64,000 nucleotides of DNA from Leucobacter luti (GTDB taxonomy: Bacteria > Actinomycetota > Actinomycetes > Actinomycetales > Microbacteriaceae): the NCBI RefSeq assembly GCF_004217175.1, contig NZ_SHKI01000004.1, positions 248,001-312,000 on the forward strand. Reading direction: 5' to 3'. The position numbers and the translations under genes are program-made. Below the pieces are notes generated by a model, which was not told the DNA's origin, did not search any database, and worked only from the letters and a program-made list of their open reading frames with translations. This document shows, piece after piece, positions 27,304 to 36,590 of this stretch (positions are counted from its first letter, which is position 1; the number at the start of each line of letters is the position of its first letter).

Positions 27304-28317
27304 TCACTCTGCTTTCTCTGCGGAGCGCGAGCCGCGCCCCGAGGGGTCTGGGGAGCGCGGAGCGCGCACCACGGGATCGGCGGCGGGCGAACCGCGCTCC
27401 GCCATTGCTGCCAGGTAGGCGTTGTATTCGTCGAGGTCGGCGTCCTCCTGTGGCTGCCGCCGCCGCGCGGCGCGGGTGTCGCTGCGCCGCCACTTCGAGA
27501 GCGTGACGATCAGCACGATCAGCAGCGGGAGCTCGCCGTAGGTCCAGACGAGGCCGCCACCGACCGCCTGATCAAAGGCGCTGGTAATCCCCCACCCTGG
27601 CGGATCCTGCGCGTACCAGCTGAAGAGCGCGTCGGGCGTGCGCAGCAGCACGAGCCCGAAGAGCGCGTGGATCTGGATCTCGATCAGCACCCCGATGAGC
27701 CGCACCACGTAGGACGGAGAGCGCGGCAGCGGATCCGCAGCCCACAGCGGGGCCGCCGCGATCACGCCGAACACGAGGAACAGGGCGAGCATGATCGTGT
27801 GTCCGCCGGGGAGTGCGAGCCCCCAGCTCACGGCGTCGCTGAGGTAGAGCCCGGGGAACGCCAGGCCCGCGACGAGGATCGCGACGGCCGGGTGCAGGAG
27901 CACGTGGGCAGTGCGCGAGCGGTACCCGCCGAGCGCGAGCCGGCGGAGCGCGCGCCCGAGTCCGCGGCGCGGCATCGCCCGCAGCACGAGCCGCCCCGGC
28001 GATCCCATGAGGAGGAGCGGCGGCGCCGCGACCATGAGCGTGATCTGCTGGAACAGCAGCACCGAGACGAGGTCCTCGGCGAAGGCGTTCATGTTGAGAC
28101 CGGTGGCGGCGAACCACGCGGCGCTGCCGACGACGAACGAGATCGTCGCCGGAATGCTCCAGCGCTCGCGCCGCCGCCACAGCGACACGGCACCGGCGAG
28201 GTACGCGACGAGGCAGATGAGCGCGATCCAGGCGAGCGGCGACGCGTGCGCCGGCACGAACGTGAACAGCTCGCTGAGCTCGTGTGTGGCCTGCCCCGGG
28301 CGGGGCGGGGCGATCAC
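27304..28317 (-). CDS. Cytochrome c oxidase assembly protein, CtaG (caa3) family
   Basis: A 337-residue membrane protein with seven or more hydrophobic segments. NAFAEDLVSVLLFQQITLM, PPLLLMGSP and a long series ending FSWYAQDPPGWG match the actinobacterial caa3-type CtaG family involved in inserting copper into oxidase. The C-terminal 60 residues are Arg/Pro/Ser-rich and cytoplasmic. The GTG start is the first usable codon. The DsbA-like gene follows by 2 bp. Confidence 0.87.
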   Translation of the reverse strand: MIAPPRPGQATHELSELFTFVPAHASPLAWIALICLVAYLAGAVSLWRRRERWSIPATISFVVGSAAWFAATGLNMNAFAEDLVSVLLFQQITLMVAAPPLLLMGSPGRLVLRAMPRRGLGRALRRLALGGYRSRTAHVLLHPAVAILVAGLAFPGLYLSDAVSWGLALPGGHTIMLALFLVFGVIAAAPLWAADPLPRSPSYVVRLIGVLIEIQIHALFGLVLLRTPDALFSWYAQDPPGWGITSAFDQAVGGGLVWTYGELPLLIVLIVTLSKWRRSDTRAARRRQPQEDADLDEYNAYLAAMAERGSPAADPVVRAPRSPDPSGRGSRSAEKAE

Positions 28318-28645
28318 CGTGCCGCCGATGCGCTCGGGCGGGCCGGGGCCGCGGGGAGTGTGGGTGTCACGGGTGAGGGGTCCTCTCGGGTGGGCGCCGC
28401 GGGCGCGCCTGAGCGCGGTGCACGCGGCACGGGTAAATGCGGGGGGGGCGGCACAGCGCAGCGCAGCGCAGTGGGCCAGGGTTCAGTGGGCCGGGTTCAG
28501 TGGGGCCGGGCGCGCGCCGCGGTGAGCGCGGCGGCGGCCGGGGCGACCGCCGCTTCCGCGGCGGAAATCCCCGGGGGCGCGTGGCGGCGCGTGCGGCACG
28601 CCTGGGTGTGGCGCGAGCGCGCCCACGACCGGCAGCGCCGGCGGG
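28318..28645. repeat. Gene-free GC-rich region with short tandem repeats
   Basis: No gene is seen. From 28441 there is an eight-G tract, then AGCGC units, then GTGGGCCAGGGTTCA (28471-28485), GTGGGCCGGGTTCA (28486-28499) and GTGGGGCCGGG (28500-28510), an imperfect 14-15-bp tandem array. The rest is GC-rich and unremarkable. It lies upstream of the CtaG gene. Confidence 0.65.
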
Positions 28646-29107
28646 TCACACCCGAATGATTGAGAGCCGCAGGTGCAAGCGGTGCTGGCCGAGAGCGGGA
28701 GCGGGCGCCGGGGACCACGCGCGGGGCCGGGCAGTGCGCGGCAGCCACGATCGCGCGCCGCGTCGAGCAGCCGCCAGGAGTGCGATCGTGATCAGGAGCG
28801 CCATCACACAGGCGGCTGCGAGCCCGAGCTGCCCGGAGTCGAGTACGGCAACCGGCCGCTCAACCGCGCTTGCCTGCACCCCGCGCTCGGGGGCCACGCC
28901 GGCGGCGGCGCTGGCGTCCGTGAGCGGCGCGGCGGCCGCTGCCACCTCTGACGATGCGGCGGCCGAGACGGCGCCAAGGTGCGAGACGGGGACCGCGCCG
29001 TGCAGGTGCACGCCGACGATTCCGAGCAGCACGCAGGTGATGATCCCCGCGGCAGACAACAGGAGTCGCTGGGGCCACGCCCAACCACGCTGACCGCCCG
29101 CGCGCAT
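28646..29107 (-). CDS. Small hypothetical membrane protein
   Basis: A 153-residue protein with one N-terminal membrane segment (about 12-32, LLLSAAGIITCVLLGIVG), an Ala/Val-rich extracytoplasmic stretch and a second segment (about 95-115, LGLAAACVMALLITIALLAAA) followed by a basic tail. The layout is like the actinobacterial DUF6153 proteins, but this is a weak match by eye. ATG at 29107 is chosen for the GGTGGA site before it. Confidence 0.6.
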   Translation of the reverse strand: MRAGGQRGWAWPQRLLLSAAGIITCVLLGIVGVHLHGAVPVSHLGAVSAAASSEVAAAAAPLTDASAAAGVAPERGVQASAVERPVAVLDSGQLGLAAACVMALLITIALLAAARRGARSWLPRTARPRAWSPAPAPALGQHRLHLRLSIIRV

Positions 29108-29286
29108 CGATCCACCGCCCTCTCGAATTCGATCACAAGCTACCACCGCGGGGGTGAGCGGGGGCTGTGATTCGACCGCTCCGCGGGCCTCATCTTCGCG
29201 AAACCGCCCGCCCGAGTGGGCGCCGGGCCACACGCGGGCGCCCGCCGGTTCGCCCCAACCGCCCAAACCTCGGTAAGGTTTCATGC

Positions 29287-29499
29287 ATGCCGTCAGAAAG
29301 TTTCCAGCGCCTCCCCCTCGAGGTCCAAGACATCGTCACGTCAGGCCTGGAGACCGAGATCCACACCGCGTTCGAGCTGATCGGCGAGGCAAAGAACTCC
29401 GGTTCGCTCTCAGCCGAGGAGATCGGGTTCCTCGAGGGCGACATCATCCGCGCCTCCGCGCTGCGCTCGCAGCTCACCGGGGAAGACACGCAGCTCTAA
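29287..29499 (+). CDS. Small hypothetical protein
   Basis: A 70-residue acidic, probably helical protein (LEVQDIVTSGLETEIHTAFE, then LSAEEIGFLEGDIIRASALR). It has no signal or membrane segment. GGTAAGG lies about ten bases before the ATG. Codon use fits a real gene. No function is recognised. The methyltransferase-like gene follows 22 bp later. Confidence 0.65.
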   Translation: MPSESFQRLPLEVQDIVTSGLETEIHTAFELIGEAKNSGSLSAEEIGFLEGDIIRASALRSQLTGEDTQL

Positions 29500-29521
29500 C
29501 CCGTTCCCCTACAGTGGGGGT

Positions 29522-30529
29522 GTGCGGACTCACGGAGCGACCAGCGGCGCAGCAGCGCCCGCACCCGGGCCCGCGTTCCTCTCGGATCGGCGAGTTGCCC
29601 GAGCCTACTTCGCGCTCCAAGCAGCGGTGGGTACCCTGTGGTGGGTCGGGGTCGCCACCGTCCCAGCAGTGCGCAGCGCCACGCTCGGTGCGCTGAACCC
29701 GATCCCCATCTTCTGGCTCGACCTGCCCCTCTTCGTCTTCGCCTCCGCGGCGGCCGCGCTCGGCTTCCGCGCCGGGGCCTGGATTGCCGCGCCGTGGGCC
29801 GCTCTCGTGGCGCTCGGGATGGCCGGCTACGCCACGGTGACCGGGCTGGCGGGATGGGGGGCGCTCCTCATGATCGCCGCCGCGGTCGGAAGCACCGGCG
29901 CCGCAATCCTGCTGATCACCGGCAGGATCCCCGCCGAGCTTGTGATCCGTGGCCCATTCAGGTTCCGGATCGCGGCCCCCGCGAGCCCGCGGGCGCATCG
30001 GCGGCGCACCGCGCAGCAGGTGGCCGTGTTCTGGCTCGTGTTCCTCGCACTCATCCCCGCGGCCATCTCACTCATTGAGCACCGCTGGGGGCTCGCTCTC
30101 GACAGCCCGGTCTGGTTGCGAGGGGCGGGCCTGCTCCTCTTCGCGGGGGCCGGTGTCGCCGGAATTTGGGCGGCCGCGACGATGTCCACGCGCGGCCGCG
30201 GCACCCCGCTCCCCGCGGCGATGCCCGCCGAGCTCGTGATCGCGGGCCCGTACCGAATCGTGCGCAACCCCATGGCGGTCTCCTCGCTCGCCCAGGGCGC
30301 CGCAGTGGGCCTCATGCTCGGCTCCTGGCTCATCGTCGCGTACGCCATCGCGGGCGGACTCGTCTGGAACTTTCTCATTCGGCCGCAGGAGGAGGCGGAT
30401 CTTGAGGCGAGGTTTGGCGCGGCGTTCGCCGCATATCGCGAGCGGGTGCGCTGCTGGCTTCCGCGCGTCCCTCGCGGCGGCGCGCCCAGCGCGGCCGCCG
30501 AAGCGAGGGGAGGCCGCGCACGGCGGTAG
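29522..30529 (+). CDS. Isoprenylcysteine carboxyl methyltransferase-like membrane protein
   Basis: A 335-residue protein with about eight hydrophobic segments. The C-terminal part carries the ICMT/phospholipid-methyltransferase signature: GPYRIVRNPMAVSSLAQG, a further membrane helix, then LIRPQEEADLEARFGAAFAAYR. The first 150 residues form four extra helices that are less conserved. Bacterial members methylate small or lipid substrates with S-adenosylmethionine; the acceptor is unknown. GTG is preceded by GGGGG. Confidence 0.82.
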   Translation: MRTHGATSGAAAPAPGPAFLSDRRVARAYFALQAAVGTLWWVGVATVPAVRSATLGALNPIPIFWLDLPLFVFASAAAALGFRAGAWIAAPWAALVALGMAGYATVTGLAGWGALLMIAAAVGSTGAAILLITGRIPAELVIRGPFRFRIAAPASPRAHRRRTAQQVAVFWLVFLALIPAAISLIEHRWGLALDSPVWLRGAGLLLFAGAGVAGIWAAATMSTRGRGTPLPAAMPAELVIAGPYRIVRNPMAVSSLAQGAAVGLMLGSWLIVAYAIAGGLVWNFLIRPQEEADLEARFGAAFAAYRERVRCWLPRVPRGGAPSAAAEARGGRARR

Positions 30530-30574
30530 ACTTGCCGCAGCCACGATCACCTACTCGCCTAGGCGGTCTGGTCA

Positions 30575-30611
30575 GACCCCGGTCGAGTGTTACTAGCGCT
30601 CGGCCGGGGTC
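30575..30611 (+). terminator. Terminator-like hairpin
   Basis: GACCCCGGTCGAG (30575-30587) pairs with CTCGGCCGGGGTC (30599-30611) with one G-U pair, followed by a short T-rich stretch. It separates the methyltransferase-like gene from the wall-protein gene. A 10-bp palindrome CGCCTAGGCG lies just upstream (30556-30565). Confidence 0.65.
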
Positions 30612-30684
30612 GCTTTGTCTCTCCCGAATATTCACCCGGGCAGTCTTCGTATTCGGTCGCTGATCACGCGTTCCACGGGATAGT

Positions 30685-32466
30685 ATGCACTTCATGCGCC
30701 AAATCTTGAGCGTGACCGCAACGGTGCTTCTCGCTCTTGCAGCCACCGGCTTCGCCGCCACCCCCGCCACTGCCACCGCTGCCGCCGCGGACGATCCATG
30801 CACGGAGGCAAACGGCACCGTGACGTGCGTGTTCCCGTACACCGCTGAAGCCGTCAGCTGGGTAGTGCCCACGGACGTGACAGAGGTCACGGCGATGGCC
30901 TCGGGTGCACAGGGCGGTTCAATTTCCTACTTCACCTACGGTGGGCTCGGTGGCCGAACCACGGCACAGCTCCCGGTATCCCCGGGCGAGAGCCTCACGG
31001 TCGTCTCGGGCGGAGCCGGTATGACGGTTCGCGACTGCAGCACCCCCGCCGCGTTCGGCGGATTCAACGGCGGCGGCTCGGCAACTGTGTCCTCGGGCGG
31101 CTGCGTTGGTGCGGGTGGTGGTGGCGCGAGCGACGTGCGCGTCGGCGGTACCGCGCTCAGCGATCGCGTGCTCGTCGCTGGCGGTGGTGGCGGTGCCGCC
31201 AACGTCGTGTTTCGCAGCAGCCCCGCCTCAGGTGGTGCCGGCGGCGGGCTGACCGGCGGCACCGGCGGCCCAGTGGCAGTGCCCGCCCCAAGCGAAGGCT
31301 CCCCCGCCGGCACTGATCCAGTGCCCCTGGGGGGCACTGGCGGCGACCAGACCGGCGGCGGCAGCGGGCTCCTCGGGGTAGGCGGCGCCGGCGTCCCGTT
31401 TGAGGCCACCACTGGGAACGACTATCTCTCCAGCGGTGGTGGGGGCGGCGGCGGCTACTACGGGGGCGGCGGAGGCAAACCCGTCAAAGCCGCGGGAACC
31501 GAGGGGAGCCCGGACCCGACCACCGTAGTCGGGGGCGGCGGCGGATCCGGGTACGGCCCGGCAGGCGCGGTGTTTGAGACCGGCGTCCGCTCGGGCGACG
31601 GCGAGGTTGTCATCTCCTACGAGCTCGCAGCGACCACGCTGACGGTGCTCCCCTCCGCGCTCACGGTGCTGCCCGGGGAGCCCGTCACGCTCAGTGCCCG
31701 GCTCACGAGCTCCGCGCCACGCGCCGAGTTCACCGGCGACGTTGAGTTCTTCGCGGGCGCCACGAGCCTCGGCGCAGCGTCGGTGGTCGGAGGAACCGCC
31801 ACACTACTCCCCCTCGAGCTCCCGCTCGGCGCACACCAGATCACTGCGAGCTACGCGGGAAGCGCGGGCAACCGATCCGCGATCTCCACGGGAGTCGAGG
31901 TGCGTGTCGCGAAGGCGGAGACCGCTGTCGCCGTGGACGTTCCGGCCGGTCCCGTCACCGTGGGCGACGAGATCACGCTCGCGGCAACCGTGACCGGCGT
32001 GGACCCCACGGGGACGGTCGAGTTCTTCGCCGGCAGTGCCTCACTCGGCACGATCGCGCTCGACAGTGCGGCGGCATCCGGCACGGCTCGCGCCGCGGAC
32101 ACCCGCGCGGCACGCCTTACCACCGACGCGATCGCTGCCGGAACGCAGGAGATCAGCGCCCGGTACTCGGGCGACGCGCTCAATGCCGCGGCAACCTCGG
32201 CCGGGGTGGCACTGACGGTCACCCCCGCGTCGGTCATCCCGCCGGATCCTGAGCCCAACCCGGATCCTGAGCCTGAGCCTGAGCCGGACCCGGCTCCCGG
32301 TGTCCCCACCCCGGCTCCGGCACCCGGCGCTGCACCGGGCGCACCCGCCGGGGCCACGCTCGCCCGCACCGGCGACGCGGACGCCGCGCGGCTCGCGGCA
32401 CTCGGACTGCTCGCGGGGGGCTCCGGTCTCGCACTGCTGCTCGCGCGGCGCCGCACCCGCGTCTAG
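30685..32466 (+). CDS. Glycine-rich cell-wall protein with Ig-like repeats and LPXTG-like anchor
   Basis: A 593-residue secreted protein. A signal peptide (about 1-35) is followed by a beta-rich, very Gly-rich domain (about 45-310, opening FPYTAEAVSWVVPTDVTEVTA) resembling the Gly-rich domain of ALK-like receptors and many actinobacterial wall proteins. Two Ig-like repeats follow, each with VEFFAGxxSLG near its middle and ASYAGS/ARYSGD near its end. A Pro-Asp-Pro-Glu linker leads to LARTG, a membrane segment and RRRTRV, so sortase anchoring is likely with Arg at the third place. No sortase gene lies nearby. It is likely a surface adhesin or spacer. Confidence 0.8.
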   Translation: MHFMRQILSVTATVLLALAATGFAATPATATAAAADDPCTEANGTVTCVFPYTAEAVSWVVPTDVTEVTAMASGAQGGSISYFTYGGLGGRTTAQLPVSPGESLTVVSGGAGMTVRDCSTPAAFGGFNGGGSATVSSGGCVGAGGGGASDVRVGGTALSDRVLVAGGGGGAANVVFRSSPASGGAGGGLTGGTGGPVAVPAPSEGSPAGTDPVPLGGTGGDQTGGGSGLLGVGGAGVPFEATTGNDYLSSGGGGGGGYYGGGGGKPVKAAGTEGSPDPTTVVGGGGGSGYGPAGAVFETGVRSGDGEVVISYELAATTLTVLPSALTVLPGEPVTLSARLTSSAPRAEFTGDVEFFAGATSLGAASVVGGTATLLPLELPLGAHQITASYAGSAGNRSAISTGVEVRVAKAETAVAVDVPAGPVTVGDEITLAATVTGVDPTGTVEFFAGSASLGTIALDSAAASGTARAADTRAARLTTDAIAAGTQEISARYSGDALNAAATSAGVALTVTPASVIPPDPEPNPDPEPEPEPDPAPGVPTPAPAPGAAPGAPAGATLARTGDADAARLAALGLLAGGSGLALLLARRRTRV

Positions 32467-32486
32467 CGCGGCGCCGCGGCGCCGCG
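32467..32486. terminator. Perfect 20-bp palindrome after wall-protein gene
   Basis: CGCGGCGCCG is followed directly by its own reverse complement, immediately after the stop codon and between convergent genes. It could act as a transcription terminator, though no T-run follows. Confidence 0.45.
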
Positions 32487-32566
32487 TCTCGCGCGGGCCG
32501 CGGCGCGGCTCAGGCCGCACGCCGCACGCGGTACCCGAGCCGCGGTGATACTGGTGACGCGCTCGA

Positions 32567-35164
32567 CTAGATCTCGCCGGAACCAAGCCAGGCACGGATC
32601 CACTCGACCGCCTCGCGGCGCGTGGAGACATCAAGCTTGCGCATCATTCGATGCACGTGGTTTTCAACAGTGCGGATACTCAGAACGAGATGATCCTTGA
32701 TCTGCCTGTTGGTCATGCCCTGTGCCATGAGCTCAGCCACCTCGCGCTCACGCGCGGTCAATTTGGCTCCCGTGGGCTCCTGTTGGGCGGCATCGTAGGT
32801 TCCGGGCTCGAGCGAGTCGAGGAACTCTGCCTCATGCGCCTCGATCTCCTCGGCGTACGCAATGTCTCCGTGCGAGCGCGCGATAGCCGCGGCGTGGTCG
32901 TAGCCCTGCACGGCAAGCCCCAACCGCCCGGATGCGATCAACCGCGGAATCACCGCCAGCATTGCGTCGCTGTCCGAGGTATGGCGTGCCACGATGTAGT
33001 CACGGTACGCAAGGAGATGCTCGCTCTGCATCGGCTCGATCCACTGCTGCAGGGTCGCAAGCCGGGCCTCATCGAAGAGGTAGTCAAGGGATCTGAGTGC
33101 TCCCAGCGCAGCTGCGAGGGTGCTCCCGCGCGCGTAGAGAGCCGTTGCACCTTCCCAGCATTCCTCGGCAGCCTGCGCGGGCGACCCCTCAAGGGCAGCC
33201 AAGCGCGCCCGGGCCCACGACCTCGATGTTCCGAGGAGCGGGCCGTCGGGAAGATCGATCTCGTCGAGCGCCGACACAATTTCGCGGAGGCCGCTCGGCG
33301 ATTCGTGCGCGGCAATGGCAGCGCACACCTTAACTCCCAAGTAGGACATGCGCGGGAAGAGCGGCACCCCGCCCAACGCTTCAACGTAGTCCTCGATCTG
33401 CAGAATGCCCTCGTGCTGCCCACGCACGAGGAGGAGCAAGCTCAGCATGTGGCCGTGAGCGCGCAGCGAGCGTTCATCAAGCTCGTCTTGCGCAATCCGT
33501 GCGCCCTGGAGCGCGATTTCTCGGGCGCGATCGAATCGACCGCGTACGAGTTCAATCAGGGCCTCGGTGGAATTCTGCAGGTACGGGAAGTAGTCGTCCG
33601 ACCAGCTCGACACCCGTCCGAGCGCCTCAGCAGCTTCCTCAGGGAGGCCCTGACTCACGTAGATAAAGGCGAGCGTTCGGTGCATCTCGTTCTGGACGGT
33701 AAGCGGCAGTTTTGCTGTCTCGCTCAAGAGCGCGACAGCATCGTGCGGCACCGTTGCGAGGTCGGCGAGCATGCGGATTCTGGCCGCAACGAGGAACCCC
33801 CAGTACTCCCCAGCGTGTTCCCGTCGTTGCAGAAGCTGGTCGGCGCGCGCGACATCGCCCAAGCAGTACCCGTGCAGCCAGGCCTCCCACACGGCAAGCC
33901 TGGAGCGGAACTCGGCCGGCATCTCCTCGCGCGTCGCCTCCTCGATCAGATTGAGGATCGCGTGCGGATCCGCGTTCGAGTTCACGAGTGCCACGGTGTA
34001 GTTCAGCGCTGCTGCCGGGCTCCGCGACTCGTGCCAGGCGGTCTCGGCGCCGACCAGATCCTCGTTCCGTTTCTCAGTGACGAGCCGCAGAAATGAGGGC
34101 TCGATCACCAGGGTCGTCATCTCAAGCTCGTGCGGCTCAGCCTCGAGGTATCTCAGCGACGAAATCTGTTCGATCTGTGCTCGAAGGTGCGCGCGCCGAG
34201 CAGGCAACATCGTGTGCCGGAACATCTCACTCAGCAGCGGCGGGTTCGCCGTGACCCAGTGGTTTCGCCCGTTCGGATCGACCGTAACCGCGCCGGACTG
34301 CTCAAGCGACTGAAGCATGTCATGGCCGATCATCTGCTCGGCTTCCGGCACGTCGACCAGCCCCACGAGCGCGATCATCTCCAGCGCACCGCGCTGCTCC
34401 GGTGTGACAGCGTAGGTATACGCCCAGGTGAAAGCGGTGAGGGCATCGCTCCAGAGGTCGCGCACCGCCACCCACTGGCCGTCAATGAGCCGGAGGCTCC
34501 CCTCCACCCGTGCGACCTCGCAGATGGCGATTGCCAGTTTGATGAGGCCGGCCGACTTCGAGTAGACCCGGTTGATCGAGGTGGTTTCGAGTCGAGAGCC
34601 GAGCCGGTGAAAGAGCACCCCGTGTACGTCTTCGAGGGTCAACACTGGAAGATCCACGACGAGTCCGGGCCCGGGCAACACCTCACGCAGCAGCGGAGCG
34701 TTGGTGAGGACGAGCGTCTGCACGCCGGCCTGCTGCCGGTAGAGTGTCAGCGCCGAGATCACCGTGGGGGTGAGCCCCGACACCCCGTCAGCGATGACCA
34801 CGAGCGGGCGGCCGTCGAGCGCACGGCTCAGCTGCGCGGCCAGCGCCGCCGGTGAACTGGGCATGTTGCCCGGACGCGCCGGATCGCGCAGCATACTCAT
34901 GAACGCGTGCGGCAGCGCTGAGCGCTCAGCGGTCTCTGGCAAGAACAGCACTCGGATGTTGTCCTCGATCAGCTCGTCTCGCAGTTCGCGCAGGAATTCG
35001 GTGCCCCCGTTGCCGCGCGGAGACACGACGTTCACGTCGAAGCGCAAGTGCAAGTATCGTTTGACCAGGTCCGTCGTTTCAGTGCGCGGCTTGTACGCGA
35101 TCTGTCGCAGCATTCTCGAGCGCCTCCCCCACAAAACCGGCTCAGTGGCCCGTTCGGAATCCAT
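32567..35164 (-). CDS. Large LuxR-family regulator (MalT/LAL-like, degenerate P-loop)
   Basis: An 865-residue cytoplasmic regulator and the last gene of the TasA-like operon. The C-terminal domain (about 795-855) is a LuxR-type helix-turn-helix: LTAREREVAELMAQGMTNRQI, then HLVLSIRTVENHVHRMMRKL. The N-terminal domain resembles the ATPase part of LAL/STAND regulators, but the Walker A place reads SPRGNGGTEF, without the Gly-Lys-Ser/Thr; RPLVVIADG stands where Walker B would be. The middle 500 residues are helical, TPR-like. It starts 94 bp after the signal peptidase gene. It probably controls the operon, possibly without ATP hydrolysis. Confidence 0.85.
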   Translation of the reverse strand: MDSERATEPVLWGRRSRMLRQIAYKPRTETTDLVKRYLHLRFDVNVVSPRGNGGTEFLRELRDELIEDNIRVLFLPETAERSALPHAFMSMLRDPARPGNMPSSPAALAAQLSRALDGRPLVVIADGVSGLTPTVISALTLYRQQAGVQTLVLTNAPLLREVLPGPGLVVDLPVLTLEDVHGVLFHRLGSRLETTSINRVYSKSAGLIKLAIAICEVARVEGSLRLIDGQWVAVRDLWSDALTAFTWAYTYAVTPEQRGALEMIALVGLVDVPEAEQMIGHDMLQSLEQSGAVTVDPNGRNHWVTANPPLLSEMFRHTMLPARRAHLRAQIEQISSLRYLEAEPHELEMTTLVIEPSFLRLVTEKRNEDLVGAETAWHESRSPAAALNYTVALVNSNADPHAILNLIEEATREEMPAEFRSRLAVWEAWLHGYCLGDVARADQLLQRREHAGEYWGFLVAARIRMLADLATVPHDAVALLSETAKLPLTVQNEMHRTLAFIYVSQGLPEEAAEALGRVSSWSDDYFPYLQNSTEALIELVRGRFDRAREIALQGARIAQDELDERSLRAHGHMLSLLLLVRGQHEGILQIEDYVEALGGVPLFPRMSYLGVKVCAAIAAHESPSGLREIVSALDEIDLPDGPLLGTSRSWARARLAALEGSPAQAAEECWEGATALYARGSTLAAALGALRSLDYLFDEARLATLQQWIEPMQSEHLLAYRDYIVARHTSDSDAMLAVIPRLIASGRLGLAVQGYDHAAAIARSHGDIAYAEEIEAHEAEFLDSLEPGTYDAAQQEPTGAKLTAREREVAELMAQGMTNRQIKDHLVLSIRTVENHVHRMMRKLDVSTRREAVEWIRAWLGSGEI

Positions 35165-35258
35165 TCAACTCCCCTGCCTCCGCGCAGCGCAAGTGACGCT
35201 GCCGGCTCTGCACATTCACGGTGTTCTGCTGCGTGTACTCCACGTCGCGTGCGGCACG

Positions 35259-35777
35259 CTAGCGGGAAGCTTCCGCCACCTGCACCTCACCGGGCACGGC
35301 CTTCCGTGACCGCGGCTGCCAGGCAAAAGCCACGACCAGAGCGAGCGCTACGACCGCGATTCCGGCGATCCCGAACGGGGTTCTGAACATTCCCGCGACA
35401 TATCCCGCACCGGGAATCGTCGCGACTACGGCACCGACGGTCCGCGTCACGTAGGGTTGCGGGTCGTCCGCGGCGTTCGCATCACCGCGCATCGTGATCT
35501 TCCAGTCTGTATATTCCTGTTCGATCGACGTGATGCGGTGAGTCACAAGCCCACCGTTGCGTGGACGTTCGAGCGTCACGATGTCCCCCACTTCAGCCTC
35601 GGCGGCCGAGGTCTCCTGAACCAGCAACAGGGAGCCCGTGGGGATCGTCGGTTCCATTGAGCCGGACACCACGATCTCTGGTTTCAGTCCGAACACCAGC
35701 GAGACCCCAAACACAAGAATGCAAAATGTGCCGATAATCGCGAAGATTGTCAGCAGTACTGATCGAAACCTTTCCAC
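35259..35777 (-). CDS. sipW: ER/SipW-type signal peptidase I
   Basis: A membrane serine protease of 172 residues. TM1 is at 8-28. The catalytic Ser is in VVSGSMEPTIPTGSLLLV (about 37-39). Where the usual Lys would be, the sequence has GGLVTHRITSIE with His, the mark of the Ser-His signal peptidases of eukaryotic ER and Bacillus SipW. A second TM ends the protein (about 140-162). GTG at 35777 is chosen because GAGGGGGG lies just upstream. It sits inside the operon of TasA-like exported proteins whose unusual signal peptides it should cleave. Confidence 0.9.
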   Translation of the reverse strand: MERFRSVLLTIFAIIGTFCILVFGVSLVFGLKPEIVVSGSMEPTIPTGSLLLVQETSAAEAEVGDIVTLERPRNGGLVTHRITSIEQEYTDWKITMRGDANAADDPQPYVTRTVGAVVATIPGAGYVAGMFRTPFGIAGIAVVALALVVAFAWQPRSRKAVPGEVQVAEASR

Positions 35778-35799
35778 GGTTCCCCCCTCTGTAAGACGC

Positions 35800-35837
35800 C
35801 AGCGTGGTTGGGGCCGCACCCGACCCCAACCGCGCTG
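35800..35837 (-). terminator. Intercistronic hairpin before signal peptidase gene
   Basis: CAGCGTGGTTGGGG (35800-35813) pairs with CCCCAACCGCGCTG (35824-35837), with one wobble. It lies in the 70-bp gap between the fourth TasA-like gene and the signal peptidase gene, has no T-run and probably attenuates or protects transcript ends. Confidence 0.55.
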
Positions 35838-35847
35838 ACGAGACTCG

Positions 35848-36519
35848 TTACTTCGACTGCGCGTCGATGTGGACGCGCAGCGCGGCCTGGCCGCCGTTGT
35901 AATCGGCGGTCTCGGGCTCGTCGGTGAAATGCACCTGCAGCTCGATGGTGTGCTCGGAACCGTTCGCACCGGAGACGTAGGCGTCACCCTCGGCAAGCGA
36001 ATCGGCGCCACGCGCCGCAACGTCTGCGATCTCGGCCTCCGCCGACGCAAGGTCGACGCCCGCGGTCGGGTCAGCCGGGTCGCCGAAGAGCACCGTGCCA
36101 GTGGAGGTGTCCGTTGCGGAGAACTTCAGGAACTTCATGATGTTCGGCGACGTTCCGATCGAACCGTCACCGATCGCCTCGACCACGACGGACAGGTCGC
36201 CCGTGATCGTCTTCGAGTTATTGAACACCGGGATCGTCGTCGTAAGCGTGCGGCCGGGAACAAAGCTGTCGGCGCCGGGAATCACCCAGTCAACGCCCGC
36301 CTCCGTGTCGGCCTGGAGCACCGTGTCATCGGTATCGACCACCGCGATGTCGAACTTCGACGACGATCCGATTCCCTCGCCGCCGCTGCCCAGGTTGATG
36401 TTCGCGAAGTCGGTGAACGCCGCGGTGGTCGCGAGTGCGGCCACACCGAGGAGGCTTCCGACAGCGAGCGCGGCGCGAGCCTTGCCGCTCATCTTCTTCT
36501 TTTTCATGGTCTGCTCCAT
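35848..36519 (-). CDS. SipW-dependent TasA-like exported protein 4
   Basis: A 223-residue exported protein. A Lys-rich start and hydrophobic core run into the SipW-type site TTAAFTDFANINLG (about 31-44), the class of alternate signal peptides cleaved by SipW rather than SipA-type peptidases. The mature part is beta-rich with VPGRTLTTTIPVFNNSKTITGDL, the TasA/camelysin-like pattern of stabilising or fibre-forming proteins. There is no C-terminal anchor. AAAGGA precedes the ATG; a second ATG four codons later is possible. It is the closest gene to the peptidase, across a hairpin. Confidence 0.82.
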   Translation of the reverse strand: MEQTMKKKKMSGKARAALAVGSLLGVAALATTAAFTDFANINLGSGGEGIGSSSKFDIAVVDTDDTVLQADTEAGVDWVIPGADSFVPGRTLTTTIPVFNNSKTITGDLSVVVEAIGDGSIGTSPNIMKFLKFSATDTSTGTVLFGDPADPTAGVDLASAEAEIADVAARGADSLAEGDAYVSGANGSEHTIELQVHFTDEPETADYNGGQAALRVHIDAQSK

Positions 36520-36549
36520 TGTGTTGTCCTTTCAGGTGGAGGGTTCGAT

Positions 36550-36583
36550 GCGGTCGGCTGCCTCACGTCGTACGGCCGACCGC
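36550..36583 (-). terminator. Intercistronic hairpin after RCC1-repeat gene
   Basis: GCGGTCGGC (36550-36558) pairs with GCCGACCGC (36575-36583) in the 71-bp gap between the RCC1-repeat gene and TasA-like gene 4. There is no T-run. Confidence 0.5.
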
Positions 36584-36590
36584 GTGCGGG

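Noticed and set aside
32467..32566. Small gene between the wall protein and LuxR genes
   Set aside because: Only a 20-bp palindrome and GC-rich spacer are present; no start with ribosome-binding site.
35778..36050. Extended N-terminus of the signal peptidase frame
   Set aside because: It overlaps the TasA-like gene and lacks protein character; the GTG at 35777 has a strong ribosome-binding site.
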